A stretch of DNA of 64,000 bases from Okapia johnstoni (taxonomy: Eukaryota; Chordata; Mammalia; Artiodactyla; Giraffidae). Shown here in pieces: positions 1-12,403 of the stretch; position 1 is the stretch's first letter, and each line of letters begins with the position of its first letter. The notes under the pieces were generated by a model. That model was given only the letters and a program-made list of their open reading frames with translations, ran no database searches and was not told the origin of the DNA. Position numbers and translations under genes: made by a program. The stretch covers positions 31,768,001 through 31,832,000 of the forward strand of contig CM044309.1 in NCBI GenBank assembly GCA_024291935.2, read 5' to 3'.

Positions 1-469
1 CACATGTGTATCAAACAAAGCTTTGGCCTCTTTGCAACCACTTGTTGCTACTTGTAGAACAGACATACAAAGCAAACTTTCCCTTCCTGTTTATCAGTGA
101 TATTGAGCCTCCAATCCTAAGTGAACCTTTCTAAGAGAAGAGAGTACTGCAGTGGACTTCTTTTGTCTACCAACTCTGCATCTGTTCCCCTTCATCTGGA
201 AATAGGAACTCCAATTTCCCTGGAGGCACCTCTCTACCACTCCCAGGTCCACATTTCAGTTGGACAAGCGAATACAATCAGAGTGGTTCCTTAACTCTGA
301 AGATGTTGGCAAGAATTCCCAAGAAAGAGACATCTGTCTACTGGACTTGACCTGGGGATTGTCACACACATAGGCCCTGCTGTACAGCCAAAGAGAAAAA
401 GGAGACCTAAAAGAGATCCGTGACACTGTGAGCTCTGGATCCGCCATGTGTGGCTATAATCGGCTTTTT
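1..469. other. Unassigned single-copy-like sequence
   Basis: No repeat family, RNA gene or convincing coding frame is visible here. The short open frames overlap on both strands and carry no recognisable domain. Confidence 0.5.
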
Positions 470-702
470 CAGTGTTGTGCTATGTTGTGCTTAGTCGCTC
501 AGTTGTGTCTGACTCTTTGTGACTCCATGGACTGTAGCCCGCCAGGCTCTTCTGTCCATGGGGATTCTCCAGGCAAGAATACTGGAGTGGGTTGCCATGC
601 CCTCCTCCAGGGGTTCTTCCCAACCCAGGGATCGAACCCAGGTCTCCTGCATTGCAGGTGGATTCTTTACCATCTGAGCCACCAGCAAAGTCCAGTGTTG
701 TG
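470..702 (-). mobile_element. Bov-tA SINE
   Basis: Reading the minus strand there is a tRNA-like head (ending at about 692 on the plus strand) followed by the BovA body with its TCGGACACGACTGAGCGAC-like tail at about 490-510. The element is flanked by a 10-bp duplication, cagtgttgtg, at 470-479 and 693-702, so both insertion boundaries are visible. Confidence 0.95.
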
Positions 703-899
703 TTGTCAGCCCATAAATATTGATCCCATCATTTGACTGATTAACTGCATAAGACAGTATAAGGTACTTCTATCACTTATAATTGAACAAATCCCAGAGA
801 ACGTAAACAATTCACGTTTCACTGAAACATCAGGATCTCAATAAACAATATTTTTATGAGACTACAATAAAGGGTAATTAAACCACCACCCTACCCTTT

Positions 900-1275
900 C
901 TTGCCTCTTTGATACTGCTTGTCATTCTCTTGTTTTGGAATGTATTCCCAAAATCTCTTCCCCACTCTTCCGCTTACAGACTATCCTTTACAGGCAAGTT
1001 TAAGCAACATCTCTTCCATGAAGCTTCACCTAAGTCTTCCAGTCGGATATAATTATTCCCTTCTCCACAAAGCTCTTATATCAAGCAATACATGTGAAAA
1101 ACATTTCAAACACCTTGGGGGAGTATATAAAGTCAGTTATTTTTAATATGATTGAGCACTCTTATAATTTTTTTTTTTCTTGCACTTATATTGTATGTGT
1201 GTATCTTCTTCATTTGACTCTTCACTGCTTGAAGGCAGGAATTGGTTTTTATCTCTCTGCCTTGTTGACTGTCTG
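900..1275 (+). mobile_element. L2 LINE 3' fragment
   Basis: The stretch reads like the end of L2 ORF2 (a 'TGGAATGYNYTCCC..' block at about 937) and the L2 3' terminus (a 'GCTTGAAGGCAGGAATTGG' block at about 1228). It is heavily diverged, and the assignment rests on my memory of the consensus. Confidence 0.6.
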
Positions 1276-2017
1276 GGCATAATTAATACTAATAGTATTC
1301 ATGTAATTCAGACATGCACTAGCCATTTGATTTTTCTCTTGCAAAAGCAGAGCCCATGAAAAATTTAAAATCTGCCAATCCCAAATGCAGTTAGCCCAAG
1401 GAGAAGGAAATTTAAATATTTTACAAATAAAGTATATAAATAATCCAGGAGTTAAAAATCTTAAAGGAAGAAGAACTCTGAGTACATCTATTAAAACATA
1501 TTGAAGGATGTAGGATGCAAGACAAGCTGTGGGGATTATAAATGGCTAACAGAGCTCACAAGGTACCTACAAAGCTGTAAAATTATATCTATCCTGTTTA
1601 AGAGGATGCTTCCCAAAACAGCTCCCCTGACACAAATCCCACAAAATACAGAGGTATATTCCTATACATGTTTTAGAATAAAGACCAGGTCACACCCAGC
1701 AGAATCAGCTATAGAAAGGATAGAACTTGGCTGCTCCAGAGAGAAAAGAAGAGCCTGCTCGGCAAATACCTCAAGTGCAGAGGTATTTGGAGTATTTGGA
1801 GAGAGGTATTTGGTGGAGTTGGGGAAGGGCTGCAGAACTTCAAATTTATTGAGCTCTCTGCTACGGAGTGTTTGAAGCCAGGCAGCTTCTGCAAGTCACA
1901 TAATAGTTAAAGCTTGTTTTTAAGCCCCATATTCCTTTCTAAGTTCTGATCACAGAAGGCCCTAAAATGAGTCAAGGGACAACAGCAGGAATGGTAAACA
2001 TATGTGTGTCGCTGTAT
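1276..2017. other. Unassigned, with a short local repeat
   Basis: No known repeat or gene is recognised. At about 1775-1812 the motif aggtatttgg and close variants recur three times within 40 bases, a small local duplication. The open frame at 1501-1875 has no recognisable domain. Confidence 0.5.
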
Positions 2018-2244
2018 GGGCTTTCCAGGTGGCTCAGTGGGTAAAGAATCCTCCTGCCATGCAGGAGACACAGAGACGTGGGCTCCATCCTTGCGTTGGG
2101 AAGATCCGCTTGAGGAGGGCATAGCAACCCACTCCAGTATTTTTGACTGGAGAATCCCATGGACAGAAGAGCCTGGCGGGCTACAGTCCATAGAGTTGCA
2201 AAGAGTTGGACACAACTGAGCACACACACACACAGGCACACAGT
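2018..2244 (+). mobile_element. Bov-tA SINE with (CA)n tail
   Basis: A tRNA-like head starts at 2018 (gggctttccaggtggctcag). The BovA body follows, ending in a 'gttggacacaactgagc' tail and a (CA)n run at about 2220-2235. A possible 7-bp duplication, gctgtat, lies at 2011-2017 and 2245-2251. Confidence 0.93.
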
Positions 2245-2251
2245 GCTGTAT

Positions 2252-2659
2252 ATTTACCAAGTGCTTTTGTATCCAGGTTTTCAATTCCTGCATAGAGAAA
2301 ATGTGGAGAAAGGTACTATGATGCCCATTTTCAGACTAACTTTATAGCAGGCTCTGGACAAGGCCGAAGGGAGTCCCATGAGTCATTCATTTCCTCACTG
2401 CCATTCGTCTGCAGCAAATATTCATTGAGCACCAACTACAAGCCAGGCATTCTCACTCCATTCCTTTCTTCAAGGCTTTAAGATGAGGAAGGCTAACAAA
2501 TCAAAGATGTCTTCTACTGCTTCTGTCTGTAACATATTCAGAGTGGGTCACTAACTGTGCAGGCTGACCATCTGAATCACTGGCTGCTTTCGGCACATGA
2601 AATGCTGATTTAGTCACTTTAAGGAAATTAACTATATAGACAATGGTAGGTTATAAGAA
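2252..2659. other. Unassigned
   Basis: I recognise nothing reliable. A stretch near 2560-2610 faintly resembles a MER5-type remnant but is too diverged to call. Confidence 0.4.
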
Positions 2660-3065
2660 CCTTTGGTAATCACCATTCTACTCTCTTACTGTGAGTTTGA
2701 CTTAAAAAAAAAAATCCATATATAAGATCACGTGATGGGACTTCCCTGGTGGGCAAGTGGCTAAGACTTCATCTTCCAAAGCAGGGGATGAGCGTTTGAC
2801 CTCTGGTCGGGAGCTGAGATCCCACATGCCTCATAGCCAAAAAAACAAAACATAAAGTAGAAGCGATATTTTAAGAAATTCAATGAAGACTTACAAAGGG
2901 TCCACATTAAAAAAAAAAATCTGTGTTTTAAACAGTGGTATTTCTATTTCTGTGACTAGTTTATTTCACTCCGCATAAAGTCCTCCAGATTTGTTCGTTA
3001 TTTCATACACAGTATTTCCTTCTTTTTTAAGACTGAATGATACTCTATGTATATTTATCACTGAC
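2660..3065 (-). mobile_element. L1 3' UTR fragment split by a SINE
   Basis: Two antisense pieces of the same L1 3' region can be read, at 2660-2735 ('ccattctactctc...gagtttgac') and about 2936-3065 ('tgtgactagtttatttcact...'). A CHR-type SINE separates them. The pieces are colinear in the L1 consensus, so this was one fragment before the SINE landed. Confidence 0.7.
2737..2930 (+). mobile_element. CHR-type tRNA-derived SINE
   Basis: It starts gggacttccctggtgg, continues through the tRNA-like head, and has the non-BovA body with 'acataaagtagaagcgatatt' and an A-rich end at about 2909-2919. The body matches the copy at 46896. It sits inside an L1 fragment and is therefore younger than it. Confidence 0.8.
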
Positions 3066-3493
3066 TTCTCCAACATTTTTTTCACCTCTTATATATACCC
3101 TCTATCTTCTTGGTATTACTATACACTTTACACCCTAGTATTATGTATTGGTTTAAACACAACTTACAATTGCTTTTGAGTTATTAATATTTTACTTCTG
3201 TTGGTTTTGCTGTGGTGATGACATCCTAATTTTGTAAAAATGTTTTGGACAAAAGTTTTATGTTGTTTACAGCATGCTGCTGACATGAAGCATGTACAAT
3301 TGTTCATAGAAAGCTGTCCTTTATACAGAAAGACAACTTAGTTCTTAGCAGCCCAAAGATTTCATTTCTCCTTCCCTGGACCACAGATTTTCTGGTTGAA
3401 AGTATATGTTCACTTTGACTCATTTTTCCTTAAACATCATCTGTGGCTCTTTGCTATTGTTGACAGTTTTCTTTGCTTCAAACAAAATATTGG
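3066..3493. other. Unassigned, AT-rich
   Basis: AT-rich sequence possibly continuing the antisense L1 fragment upstream, but too diverged to call. No gene is seen. Confidence 0.4.
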
Positions 3494-3639
3494 TATCCTC
3501 TGTCCATGGGATTCTCCAGGAAGGAATACTGGAGGGGGTAGCCATTTCCTTCTACAGGGGATTTTCCCAATCCAGGGATGGAACTGGGTCTCCCACATTG
3601 CAGGCAGATTCTTCACTGTCTGAGCCACCAGAGAAGCCC
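3494..3639 (-). mobile_element. Truncated Bov-tA SINE
   Basis: The tRNA-like head (right end, 'gccaccagagaagccc') and the adjacent BovA part ('ggaatactggagggggtagccatttcc') are present. The far end of the BovA body, normally some 60 bases more, is missing. Confidence 0.9.
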
Positions 3640-3944
3640 ACTTTTTCCTAGTTCTACAAGTTACAAATTCCAAGACAGTTCAAGAAAGTTTAGAGCTTCC
3701 TTAGGCTGACTTATTTTCTTTATATGGGTGAATATCTCTCTCAGCAAATAATCAGTGGGAATAAACCATTTTTTTTTTTTTTTTTTAATATTTCCTAGCT
3801 CAAAGGGGGCACTAGACATACTAGTCACCCAGGGGAACCAAGGAGCTGGGGGGCAAAGGGCAAGACTGTCTGAAGTGAGTCCAAACATGTAGAAACCTAA
3901 ACCACTTCAGGTGCACAGACAGATGCCAATACACGGTGGTTACA
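3640..3944. other. Unassigned, with poly(T) tract
   Basis: A run of about 19 T lies at 3768-3786. No body of a retroelement is recognised next to it. Confidence 0.4.
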
Positions 3945-4160
3945 TCAAATGCTCTGGAGTCAGGTTCAAGGGCCAATCGCAGGTCTAGCACTTACTCAGC
4001 TGATTGACTGAGGAAATGACTCAACTGCTCAACATCTTAATTTCCTCATTTGTAAGGTGGGGCTAATAGTACCAACCCCTTAGGGCTACAGAATGGATGA
4101 AAGTTATGACAATAATGTCTAACAACAGTTCCTGGCACATGGTAAGTGACTGAGAAATAC
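3945..4160 (+). mobile_element. MIR SINE
   Basis: Consensus blocks occur in order: 'ctctggagtcaggttcaag', 'agcacttactcagctg', 'atttcctcatttgtaaggtgggg', and a terminal 'cctggcacatggtaagtg'. This is an almost full-length ancient MIR. Confidence 0.9.
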
Positions 4161-5369
4161 CTAAAACAACAAATGGAAGGGAAGTAGACCACACTCATAA
4201 AGGCATTCTATAGATATTCCAGATGATGTTTCATCCAGGTGCTTGCAGAGCATAGGAGTATTAACAAACCACCAGGGACCATCCCGTGTGCTGGGTGCCT
4301 GCCCAACAGGATATGAAAGGTCACAGAAAGCAGCAGAATCAGTCACACACACATCAGGTGGTTTCCAGAGGCAATGTGACTTAAGACATCTGAGATTATT
4401 GTAAAAATCAACCAGGATTTATTAGTAATATCTTAGCTTTTGAATGGGTGAGTTTATAAGAATTATTTTAGTTGCAACTCCATCAAATTTAAATTGGCTG
4501 ATGTCTACCTATTTATCCTTGAAATGGGTCACAGGAGGGAGGTGATTAACACACACAAAACTAGGAAATATTATTTTCACTCATGATTGAATCTGGGGTT
4601 GGAAATGATGCCATTCACATTCTGTTTCTCTCCTCCTTTCCAACAGGCAAAGATGGTGGTCAAGCAACCCCAGACTCCCTTCCTACCAGCTTAGCAACCC
4701 CGAGGAAAAGAGGGCAGTTATCTCCAATAGCTTTGGCAAAAATGTCTTACATGGATTTCCAACTGACCTAATCTGGATCAAATGTCCATGTCTGAACTAA
4801 TCACTGTGGTCAAAGATATGGGAAACTACCAGGCATAAGTCATATGCCTACCACCATGGGCTCCACCAAACAACATGGAACAGGTTCCCAATAGGATTGG
4901 GGACCTGTCTTACTACAGAGAGATAAGCTTTCAGTATAGTCTCAACAGCTCTGAGGCCAAAACTTGTATCCTGAAAAATTAGAAACTAGCCTCTTTTACC
5001 CCATCCCTTCTTCTAGTATGTGCCCTATGCCTGAAGGGTTATAGAACGACAAAATGTACTTAGCACCGTATTTCAAGCACTTAGCACGGTGCTTGTCTTG
5101 ACGTTCCCTAAGTTATGTATAAAACTGTTGTTGTGCTAAACTGGGGGTAAAGGAATATCACCCATTGACACAAGAGCCTGTCACCCTTCTCTGCCCTTAC
5201 TAGATAACACACACAGAACATTCCTTGGAGTGACGTTTTTTCATACCCTGCTGTCCCACCATCAGGCTGAGCACCTCCGGCTTCTTGAAGAAAGGCTTCA
5301 GGAAGTGTGCTCTGAGCATTGTTAGCACCACCAGGTCTCCCTAGGGCTTCTGAGCTGGGATTCATGTTC
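4161..5369. other. Unassigned 1.2-kb stretch
   Basis: I see no repeat, RNA gene or supportable exon. Short frames on both strands carry no domain I recognise. Confidence 0.5.
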
Positions 5370-5465
5370 CTGGAATGCACAGCTCTGTCTTTTTATCTCA
5401 GTGTCCCCAGTGTCAGGCACAAGGGCCTACTATACAGCGTATGTTCAATAAATGTTTGTGAAAGG
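5370..5465 (+). mobile_element. L2 3' end
   Basis: The L2 terminal block is recognisable: 'gtgtccccagtgtcaggcac' and then 'tgttcaataaatgtttgtg' with a gaatgg-like tail. Confidence 0.75.
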
Positions 5466-5475
5466 AATGGATGAG

Positions 5476-5722
5476 ATTTTTTTTTTTTTAAAGACTTCTT
5501 TATTTTTGGTTGCGATGGGTCTTTGTTGCTGTGCGAAGGCTTTCTGTAGCTGCAGCCAGCGGGGGCTACTCTTGTGTGAACTCTATAGAGTGCTGGCTCA
5601 GTAGCTGTGATGCGCAGGCTTAGTTGCCCTGCGGCATGTGGGATCTTCCTGGACCAGGGGTTGAACCTGTGCCCCTGCATTGGCAGGCAGATTCTTAGCC
5701 ACTTGACCACCAGGGAAGCCCC
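5476..5722 (-). mobile_element. CHR-type SINE
   Basis: On the minus strand a head gggcttccctggtggtcaag begins at 5722. A body without BovA sequence follows ('tgcgacaac..'-type tRNA-unrelated region) and it ends in poly(A), seen as the T run at 5477-5489. Confidence 0.85.
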
Positions 5723-6082
5723 CAGATGACCTCTTAAAGAAGGGAACTGTGGAAATGGAGGGTTTATAATGGTGGCTCTGGACAACAGAGCTAGGTTCAA
5801 GAGGCAGGAGAGCTGGAAATGCAGAAAACAATCAGTAGAGGGGAACAAAGGTCAACGGTCTGGGTTTGAGGTCCAGCCTGTTTAAACCAACAGACAAGCA
5901 AGCACATCATGTGGGAACGGCAGAAATCCAACCGCAGGATGGCACTGCTCTGCCTCCTCATCAATTAGAGTCTCAGTGGCTAAGCATCTTCCCAGTGGTT
6001 TCCAGGGGTTCTCCACACACCCCTAAGTTAACCTCTCCATCTCTACTAAACCCTAGGGAACTCCTCCAGTGACACTCTGCAC
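5723..6082. other. Unassigned
   Basis: Nothing is recognised apart from short open frames without domains. Confidence 0.4.
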
Positions 6083-6158
6083 ATAATATGAGCTACCACT
6101 TACTGAGCACCTACTACGTGCCAGGCATTTTGCCAGGCACTTGACATCTTTAGTTATA
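6083..6158 (-). mobile_element. MIR fragment
   Basis: The block 'cttactgagcacctactacg' followed by 'tgccaggcatttt' is the antisense 3' end of MIR. The fragment is interrupted on its right by the SINE cluster. Confidence 0.65.
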
Positions 6159-6362
6159 ACATTGTTTAGATGCTAAGTCATGTCTGACTCTTTGGTGACC
6201 CCATGGACTATAGCCTGCCATGTGATTTCTCAGGCAAGAATCCTGGAGTGAGTTGCCACTTCCTTCTCCAGGGGATCTTCCCAAGCCAGGGATCGAACCC
6301 ACATCTCCTGCTTGGCAGTGGATTCTTTACCACTGAACCACCTGGGAAGCCCCTTAGTTATA
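6150..6362 (-). mobile_element. Bov-tA SINE
   Basis: BovA body then tRNA-like head in minus orientation (head end 'ccacctgggaagcccc' at 6339-6354). The 9-bp duplication ttagttata lies at 6150-6158 and 6354-6362. Part of the BovA body is deleted near 6219. Confidence 0.93.
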
Positions 6363-6674
6363 TTAGCGAAAGTCACTCAGTTGTGTCCGACTCTTTGCAA
6401 CCCCATGGGCTATACAGTCCATGGAATTCTCCAGGCCAGAATACTGGAGTGGGTAGCCTTTCCCTTCTCCAGGGGATCTTCCCAACCTAGGAATCAAACC
6501 CAGGTCTCCCACGTTGCAGGTTAATTCTTTACCAGCTGAGCCACCAGGGAAGCCCAAGAATACTGGAGTGAGTAGCTTATTCCTTCTCCAGCGGATCTTC
6601 CTGACCTAGGAATCAAACTGGGGTCTCCTGCATTGCAGGTGGATTCTTTACCAACTGGGCTATCAGGGAAGCCC
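6363..6674 (-). mobile_element. Composite Bov-tA SINE with two tRNA-like heads
   Basis: In plus coordinates the order is BovA body, tRNA-like head, then a second partial BovA segment beginning exactly at 'aagaatactggag' (junction 6555/6556), then a second tRNA-like head ending at 6674. The same architecture and the same junction recur at 55098-55419. The repeated structure suggests a composite subfamily rather than a chance tandem insertion. Confidence 0.85.
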
Positions 6675-6685
6675 AGTTAATAAAG

Positions 6686-6752
6686 TTATATATATATATA
6701 TATATATACACGCATACATATATATATATATATACATACATATATATATATA
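6686..6752. repeat. (TA)n-rich microsatellite
   Basis: Alternating TA runs are interrupted by tacacgcatacata and similar units. It directly follows the SINE cluster. Confidence 0.95.
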
Positions 6753-9700
6753 AAATTATATAATAAAGCTATTAGTCATTAGTTATGTTAGTTGTTAATA
6801 AAGAAGAGTTTAAATAGCTAAAGCTTAAAAATGAGCATCAGTGATAGAATTTCAATGCAAGTCTTGATGACATTCTTATACTCTTTCCCCTATACAAAAA
6901 TCTAAAGTCCTTTGGGACTGTTTTCCTAATCAATTGAGTGCAAAGGACTATGTCCATTCTAAAGTACATGAATCAGTTTTATTCTTTTTGATGATTTATG
7001 GAGGCACAGTGGCTGTACATTTGCTTTCAAGTGCCATACCCTATTTGATGATTTTACATGAGCTGAGAGATTGCTGATGCCAAATTGGGTATGCATCCCT
7101 GTGATAATACGGTTCTGCCTAAAGATGATCTGCTTTATGGTATGGCCTGAATGAACATGCTCCAGTTACAAAAGGAGCAAGAGGTCCACAGAGAGTCTAA
7201 AGCTGTGAACTCTTAAAATTAAGACTTGCTTTTACTGGTCATAACTAAGTAAAGTGACTAACTTGTAGTCTGTGTATTCTAGATAATATGATTAATAGAG
7301 CCACAGCTACATCATTTGTGCTTAAGTTATCAGTATATTTAAGTTCACAGCATTGAAAAACATTAATAATTATGTTGGTACTTCTATGAATTATAATTGC
7401 CTCTTGTATGATTGCTGATAATTTCAGGTAATTGTCAGCAATATGAAAAAACTTCAAAAATATTTTTGGGTCCCATACTAGTTATTCCTGTAGGGAAGGA
7501 ATTGGCTGAGAGGGGAGTTGAGGAAGGAGAGGGTGAGCATTCCAAGTATGATTTGCTTGGTTTATTCTCTAAAATAAAAACATTGCTAGAATCTAATGAT
7601 TAATTACCTCACATGACAATCATATGCTGACACACACCATCAGCTTCTAGCAAAGAAAAAGTATGTATAAAAATTCCTTTTCATCTTGCAGTTCCTGACT
7701 TTTCAGAAAGTGTAGTCAATTTAAATCATGTGGAAAGCCTACTTGAATGTTTTTACATCTGAAATGCCTGAACTAGTAGGCATGGTGAGAGATCAAACTT
7801 GCATAGTTATGAGGTACCTCAAAACATGGCCATTACTACTGCCAAGGAAAGAAAAAGAACCCTAACACAATGCAAGACCATGTTTCTCCAGACTATTAGG
7901 ATATGGATAGAAGGAGTTTTTTTTTTTTTTTTTTTTTTTGTTTTTAAGGATCATTTTAAAATATAAAGGCTCAGGGGCATCTATACATGGACAGGTTCCC
8001 TTCCAGGGAACTTACATGAATTATCTGTATCTAAAAACATGCAACTTATTTGTGAAGATTCAGGCTCTCAATGGTTAAATGTTAACAGATAAAGGACTGG
8101 CTATCCAGGAAACCAGATGGTTTATACTTCTCTTTTGGAAGACTCATCAATAAGATGACTAAAGATGATCACTTACGTTTTTGCTTTATCCAAATATCAA
8201 AAGGTCAGAGTGGCTCCATTTACTGTTTCTTAGACAAACTTTTTTTCATTGATTTAGAAAGGAGAAGAGCAAAAAGATAGTAAAACTCCAATCAGCCTGA
8301 GAGAAAGGTTAAAACCATTCTTTTTTATATCCATTCTGGGTAGCGATCCATAAAAATAATTAGGGCAAGGGTAAACCTATTAGGTAGCACGGATTCACCA
8401 TCAGGCTCGTCAATCTGTATCTGCCCAGGCACTAAAGATTAGCTGGACTCCGGGTATAATTTAAAAGTATATTAAGTGTATAGGTATATATACATTTCTC
8501 TTCCTTCACGTCCTCTAGTCTGCTGCCTGACTCCTCCCTTTCATCTAAGCTAGCATCATTGTGCATGTTGATCTCAAAATTGTCGTTTCCCCCCCTCCAT
8601 TTTATTTGTTGCATTGTCCAATTTTTCACGTTTCCAAACATCCATCATGCAGGTGTTATCTCTACCCAGCACTCACTGTCTGTCACATTTCCCTTGATCC
8701 TCCCTTTGAGCTAAGCTGCTTTAACACCAGCTGCCATGTCTACCTCCTTCATCCCTGTGCTGAGCAGAGGGGGCTTAGCACAGGGGCCCCGACTCTCAGA
8801 GGCTGGTTATGTGAGGCAGAGGATTTTGTATTTGAGGCCTGTCAGAGCAGGCCTGAAGGAGGACACATTTGAAAGCATCTTTCTTATTGAGAGATAAGGG
8901 TTCACTGTCACTTTATTCTTCTATTCCCGCTTTTACCTTCCAAACTACATCCATATTTATCCTCCAGCCGCCTGCATATGTGGCAATGTTACTGCCGATA
9001 CTGTTACATGATCAGATACACATGCGTATGACTGGAGTGAGTGATGTGTGACCTTCAGCCCCTTCTATGCTTAATACACAGATCTGGGCTCCATCTGACA
9101 CCAGACTGCCCCAATCATCTGTATCCAGGGTCCTGACTTTCCTTAATGGTACAAATAATACTAAGTGATAAGGCCAAGAATTTATTAGGCTTCTTTCTTG
9201 CCAGGTAATTAAATTCATATCCTTGTCACCACCTCATTTAGTTGGCATTCAGTCAGATCCAGAAGCTACAGAGCAAAGGAAGAGAAGCTTCCCCCTTCAT
9301 TGTGCACCTGGGTGGAGGGGGCAGAGGGTAGTTTTGCTGAGATTTTCCAAACTCACTTTGGATGCAGAATCTTACACTGACTGACAAAATGTGTTTGTTA
9401 ACAGGAAATGCCTCATCCCAAGGAAGCACTGGTTCCTTAAGAAAGTCTATAACCTCTACGGTAGCCAACATAGCACAATTCGCCCAGTATTCCCTGGAAT
9501 ACAAAGTTTCGGGGATGAGAACTGTTTCCTCCCCTAAGTCTGATGTGATCAGTGTTCTGCACTGTGGTGGCCACTCTGTAAACTATTAATTGTCTGAGTA
9601 AAAGAGGGAGGGGGAAGGGAAGAACTAAGAGAACCCAGACACATAACCCAAATATTTCAGGGTCCGCTGTAGTTTCCACTCCTAACAGCCTGGTGGGCAG

Positions 9701-11039
9701 AGGGAGTTTTTCAGCAGTCTGAGGGGAGACTTAAGCATATCAATGTTTTCAGTAACTTAAAAACGCGTGCCTCAAGCTACATTCCCACACCAGACGACTG
9801 ATATCAAGTTCAGCACTAACTAATCACCTTCCGTCAGCAAACATGAGCTTTAATGGTTTCCATCAAAGGGGAAGAGAAAGGATCATTTCAAAAGACACTT
9901 TTCTACAAAATCGTTGTGAACTTTTAATCTATTTGTGACAACTGTAGATTAAGGAATTTCATATCCAGCTTAATTGTAAGCCTTGTCAGCAGGACTTTCC
10001 TGATTTGTTATACTGAGAAACAAATGTATCATCAGACAGGAAACAAATCTGAACAAAATCAACACTACTTAATGGAAAAAATAATTTTTAAGGTTTTTTA
10101 TTTATGTAAAGGCTTTTCTTTACATGAATAATAATAAAAATAAGACACTGAGTTGGTCTTGAGGGTATATATAAAGCAAGGAATCATAAGAAGCCATCCC
10201 AAGATAGATGATGCTGGTATAAACACATTTTAAACATACCCACACAACAAATTTTGCTTAGCTCTCTTTACTTAATAAAATACACAGTGTTTCAGGATGT
10301 TTTGGTCCTTGGAGGTCATTCTGATATTTGATATTTCTCTAGCTGAAAATGCAATTTTATCTGGCTTTACAAAATGTACTCTTAGATAGATATCTAACTC
10401 ATAAAATATATTTTGTACCTGAAAAGAGTTGGCCCAGTAGAACTGAGAGTGGCACAACATGTCTGCTCTGTGATGTACCAAAGTTTTAAAATTAGTTTTG
10501 GGAACCTCAGACGGTTCAGAGCTTGCTGACTCAGCGCATGGTTTATTGAAGACTGTGGGGGGAGGGGAGTGGATGGTGCGGCGGAGGGTGGGGGTTCTCT
10601 CAACCTCCTGTGGAAATGGAAGTTGTTATTTGCCTGTGGACAAAAGACACAAGTCTACCAAGAGGTCCAGACTTCAAATAGTCCACCAAACGGAAAGCAA
10701 GCATCAAGGTCAGGGCAGCTGAAATGGAATCATTAATATCAGTTCTCAGCATCCACTGTAACAGTGCATAGGTTTCCCCCTTTTCACGGCTGTCAGGTTT
10801 ATCCTAATGAAACACACATGTCATCACAGAAGACCCCCGTGCTTACAGAATAAAGCTAAGCTTCCTACATGGCATATTCTGCCTCTCTCTCATTTGGTTG
10901 GCTACATCTGCCTGGCAAAGCCACAACCTTAGATAAATTCAACTCCGTCTACACAATACCCTCAGCTTCCCAGCTGAATAAGGATGGAGAATAAAACTCC
11001 CCTCTAGTGACTAGTTACCATCGAAATTCAAGGCCAGTA
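6753..11039. other. Long repeat-poor, gene-free-looking stretch
   Basis: Over 4 kb I recognise no SINE, BovB or recent L1, only a 23-base T tract at 7917-7939. Near 10840-10920 there is weak L2-like sequence. The open frames at 7412-7603, 8561-8872, 9362-9589 and 10498-10722 have no domain and no convincing splice context. Conserved non-coding sequence cannot be judged without alignment. Confidence 0.5.
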
Positions 11040-12403
11040 ACTTAAGAGGACCTTAGTGTTTCTGGGCATCTCCAATATGTGTCCCTCATCTAATCAGTCA
11101 CTCCCTCCCTTCCAATGTCTGCTGTCCATCCTCACTGTTGAATGGAATTCTCATTCTCATTTCGGAGAACAGAGGAGCCAGCAGAACAGAGCTCCCCAAA
11201 GCTCCCCAATCCTTCCCCATCATCTTTCCACTTGCCCATTTTGTCTCTGAGCTCATTTGCTTTGCCTTCTCTCTTGGATCTCTGGGACCTAATTGAAATC
11301 AAGCCTTTGATTTAAGCACTAGACCTCACACCGTCATGCCTACTTCAAGACATTACTCAGCCCGTGTCGACTCTTCTTCCACTTCAATTCCCTTCTCTAT
11401 AGGAGATCAACCCCATCAGGATAGAAATATCTTTCTCTATTTCTACCCCATGTCCCCAGATCTACCTCCTATTCCACTGCATCTCTCTTTCCCTCCTTTA
11501 GAGTAAAAAGTTTCAATACTGTTGTCCTTGCTCTTGTTCTCCAAATCCTGTGGGTTCATTCTTTCCTGAATTCACTCTCACCAGGCTTTTTAGCCCCACT
11601 ACCCCACTGAGACAGCTCTGTTAGGTCACCAGTGACTGATTCCATGTGACCAAATGCTAAAGTCAATTCTCAGTTATCAAAGTCAATTTATCAGGTACAA
11701 TTGATTCCACTCTCCCTCGTTCTAGAAGCACTTTGTTTTAGCATCCAGGACGTAATTCACCTCCTTTCCTTCCCACCTCACTGCTTGCTCCTTGTGACTC
11801 CTTACTGTTCTTCTTAGTCTCCCTGATTTCTAAATATTGGAAGTCCCTGAATCCAGTCCTTGCAGCTCTGTAGAACTCTCTCTTCCTAAGAAGACTCATC
11901 CAGTCTCAAGGCTTCAAATAGCACTTATACATTAACACCTCCTGTCGCCTGGACTTCTCCCCTGAACTTCAGGCTCTGTACTGAAGCTCTCTGTTCACCA
12001 CCTCTAACTAAACACATCTGAAGGAGAATTCCTGATTTTCATCCTTACCCAACAAGCCCATTCCTCCTGTAGTTCTGGTTCAGTTAACAATTATGACCTT
12101 CTAACTGCTCTGCTCAAAAACTCTGAGTTGATCTGAACTGATTCGTATGTCTTATACATACACGTACGTGTGATCCATTGTCAAAACACGTGGGTCAATC
12201 TTCAAAATACACCAACTGTCTGACTACTTCTCACCGTTGCCCCTGTTTCCCTGCTGGTCCCCCCTTTCTCTCTCCTGGGTTATTAGGACAGCTTCCCAAG
12301 TGGTATTCCTGCTTCCCTCCTGCGCCTCCTACAGTCTGTTCTCAACACAGCAGCAGGTGTGGCCCATTGTAAGTGAGTCAGATGCTATTAAACCCAAATG
12401 ATG

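Noticed and set aside
428..736. Open frames over Bov-tA copies (here and at most SINEs)
   Set aside because: SINEs do not encode protein; these frames recur because the same SINE consensus is open in several frames.
9362..9589. Possible exon near 9362-9589
   Set aside because: An open frame after an 'aacag' acceptor-like site, but no recognisable protein, no clear donor site and no neighbouring exon.
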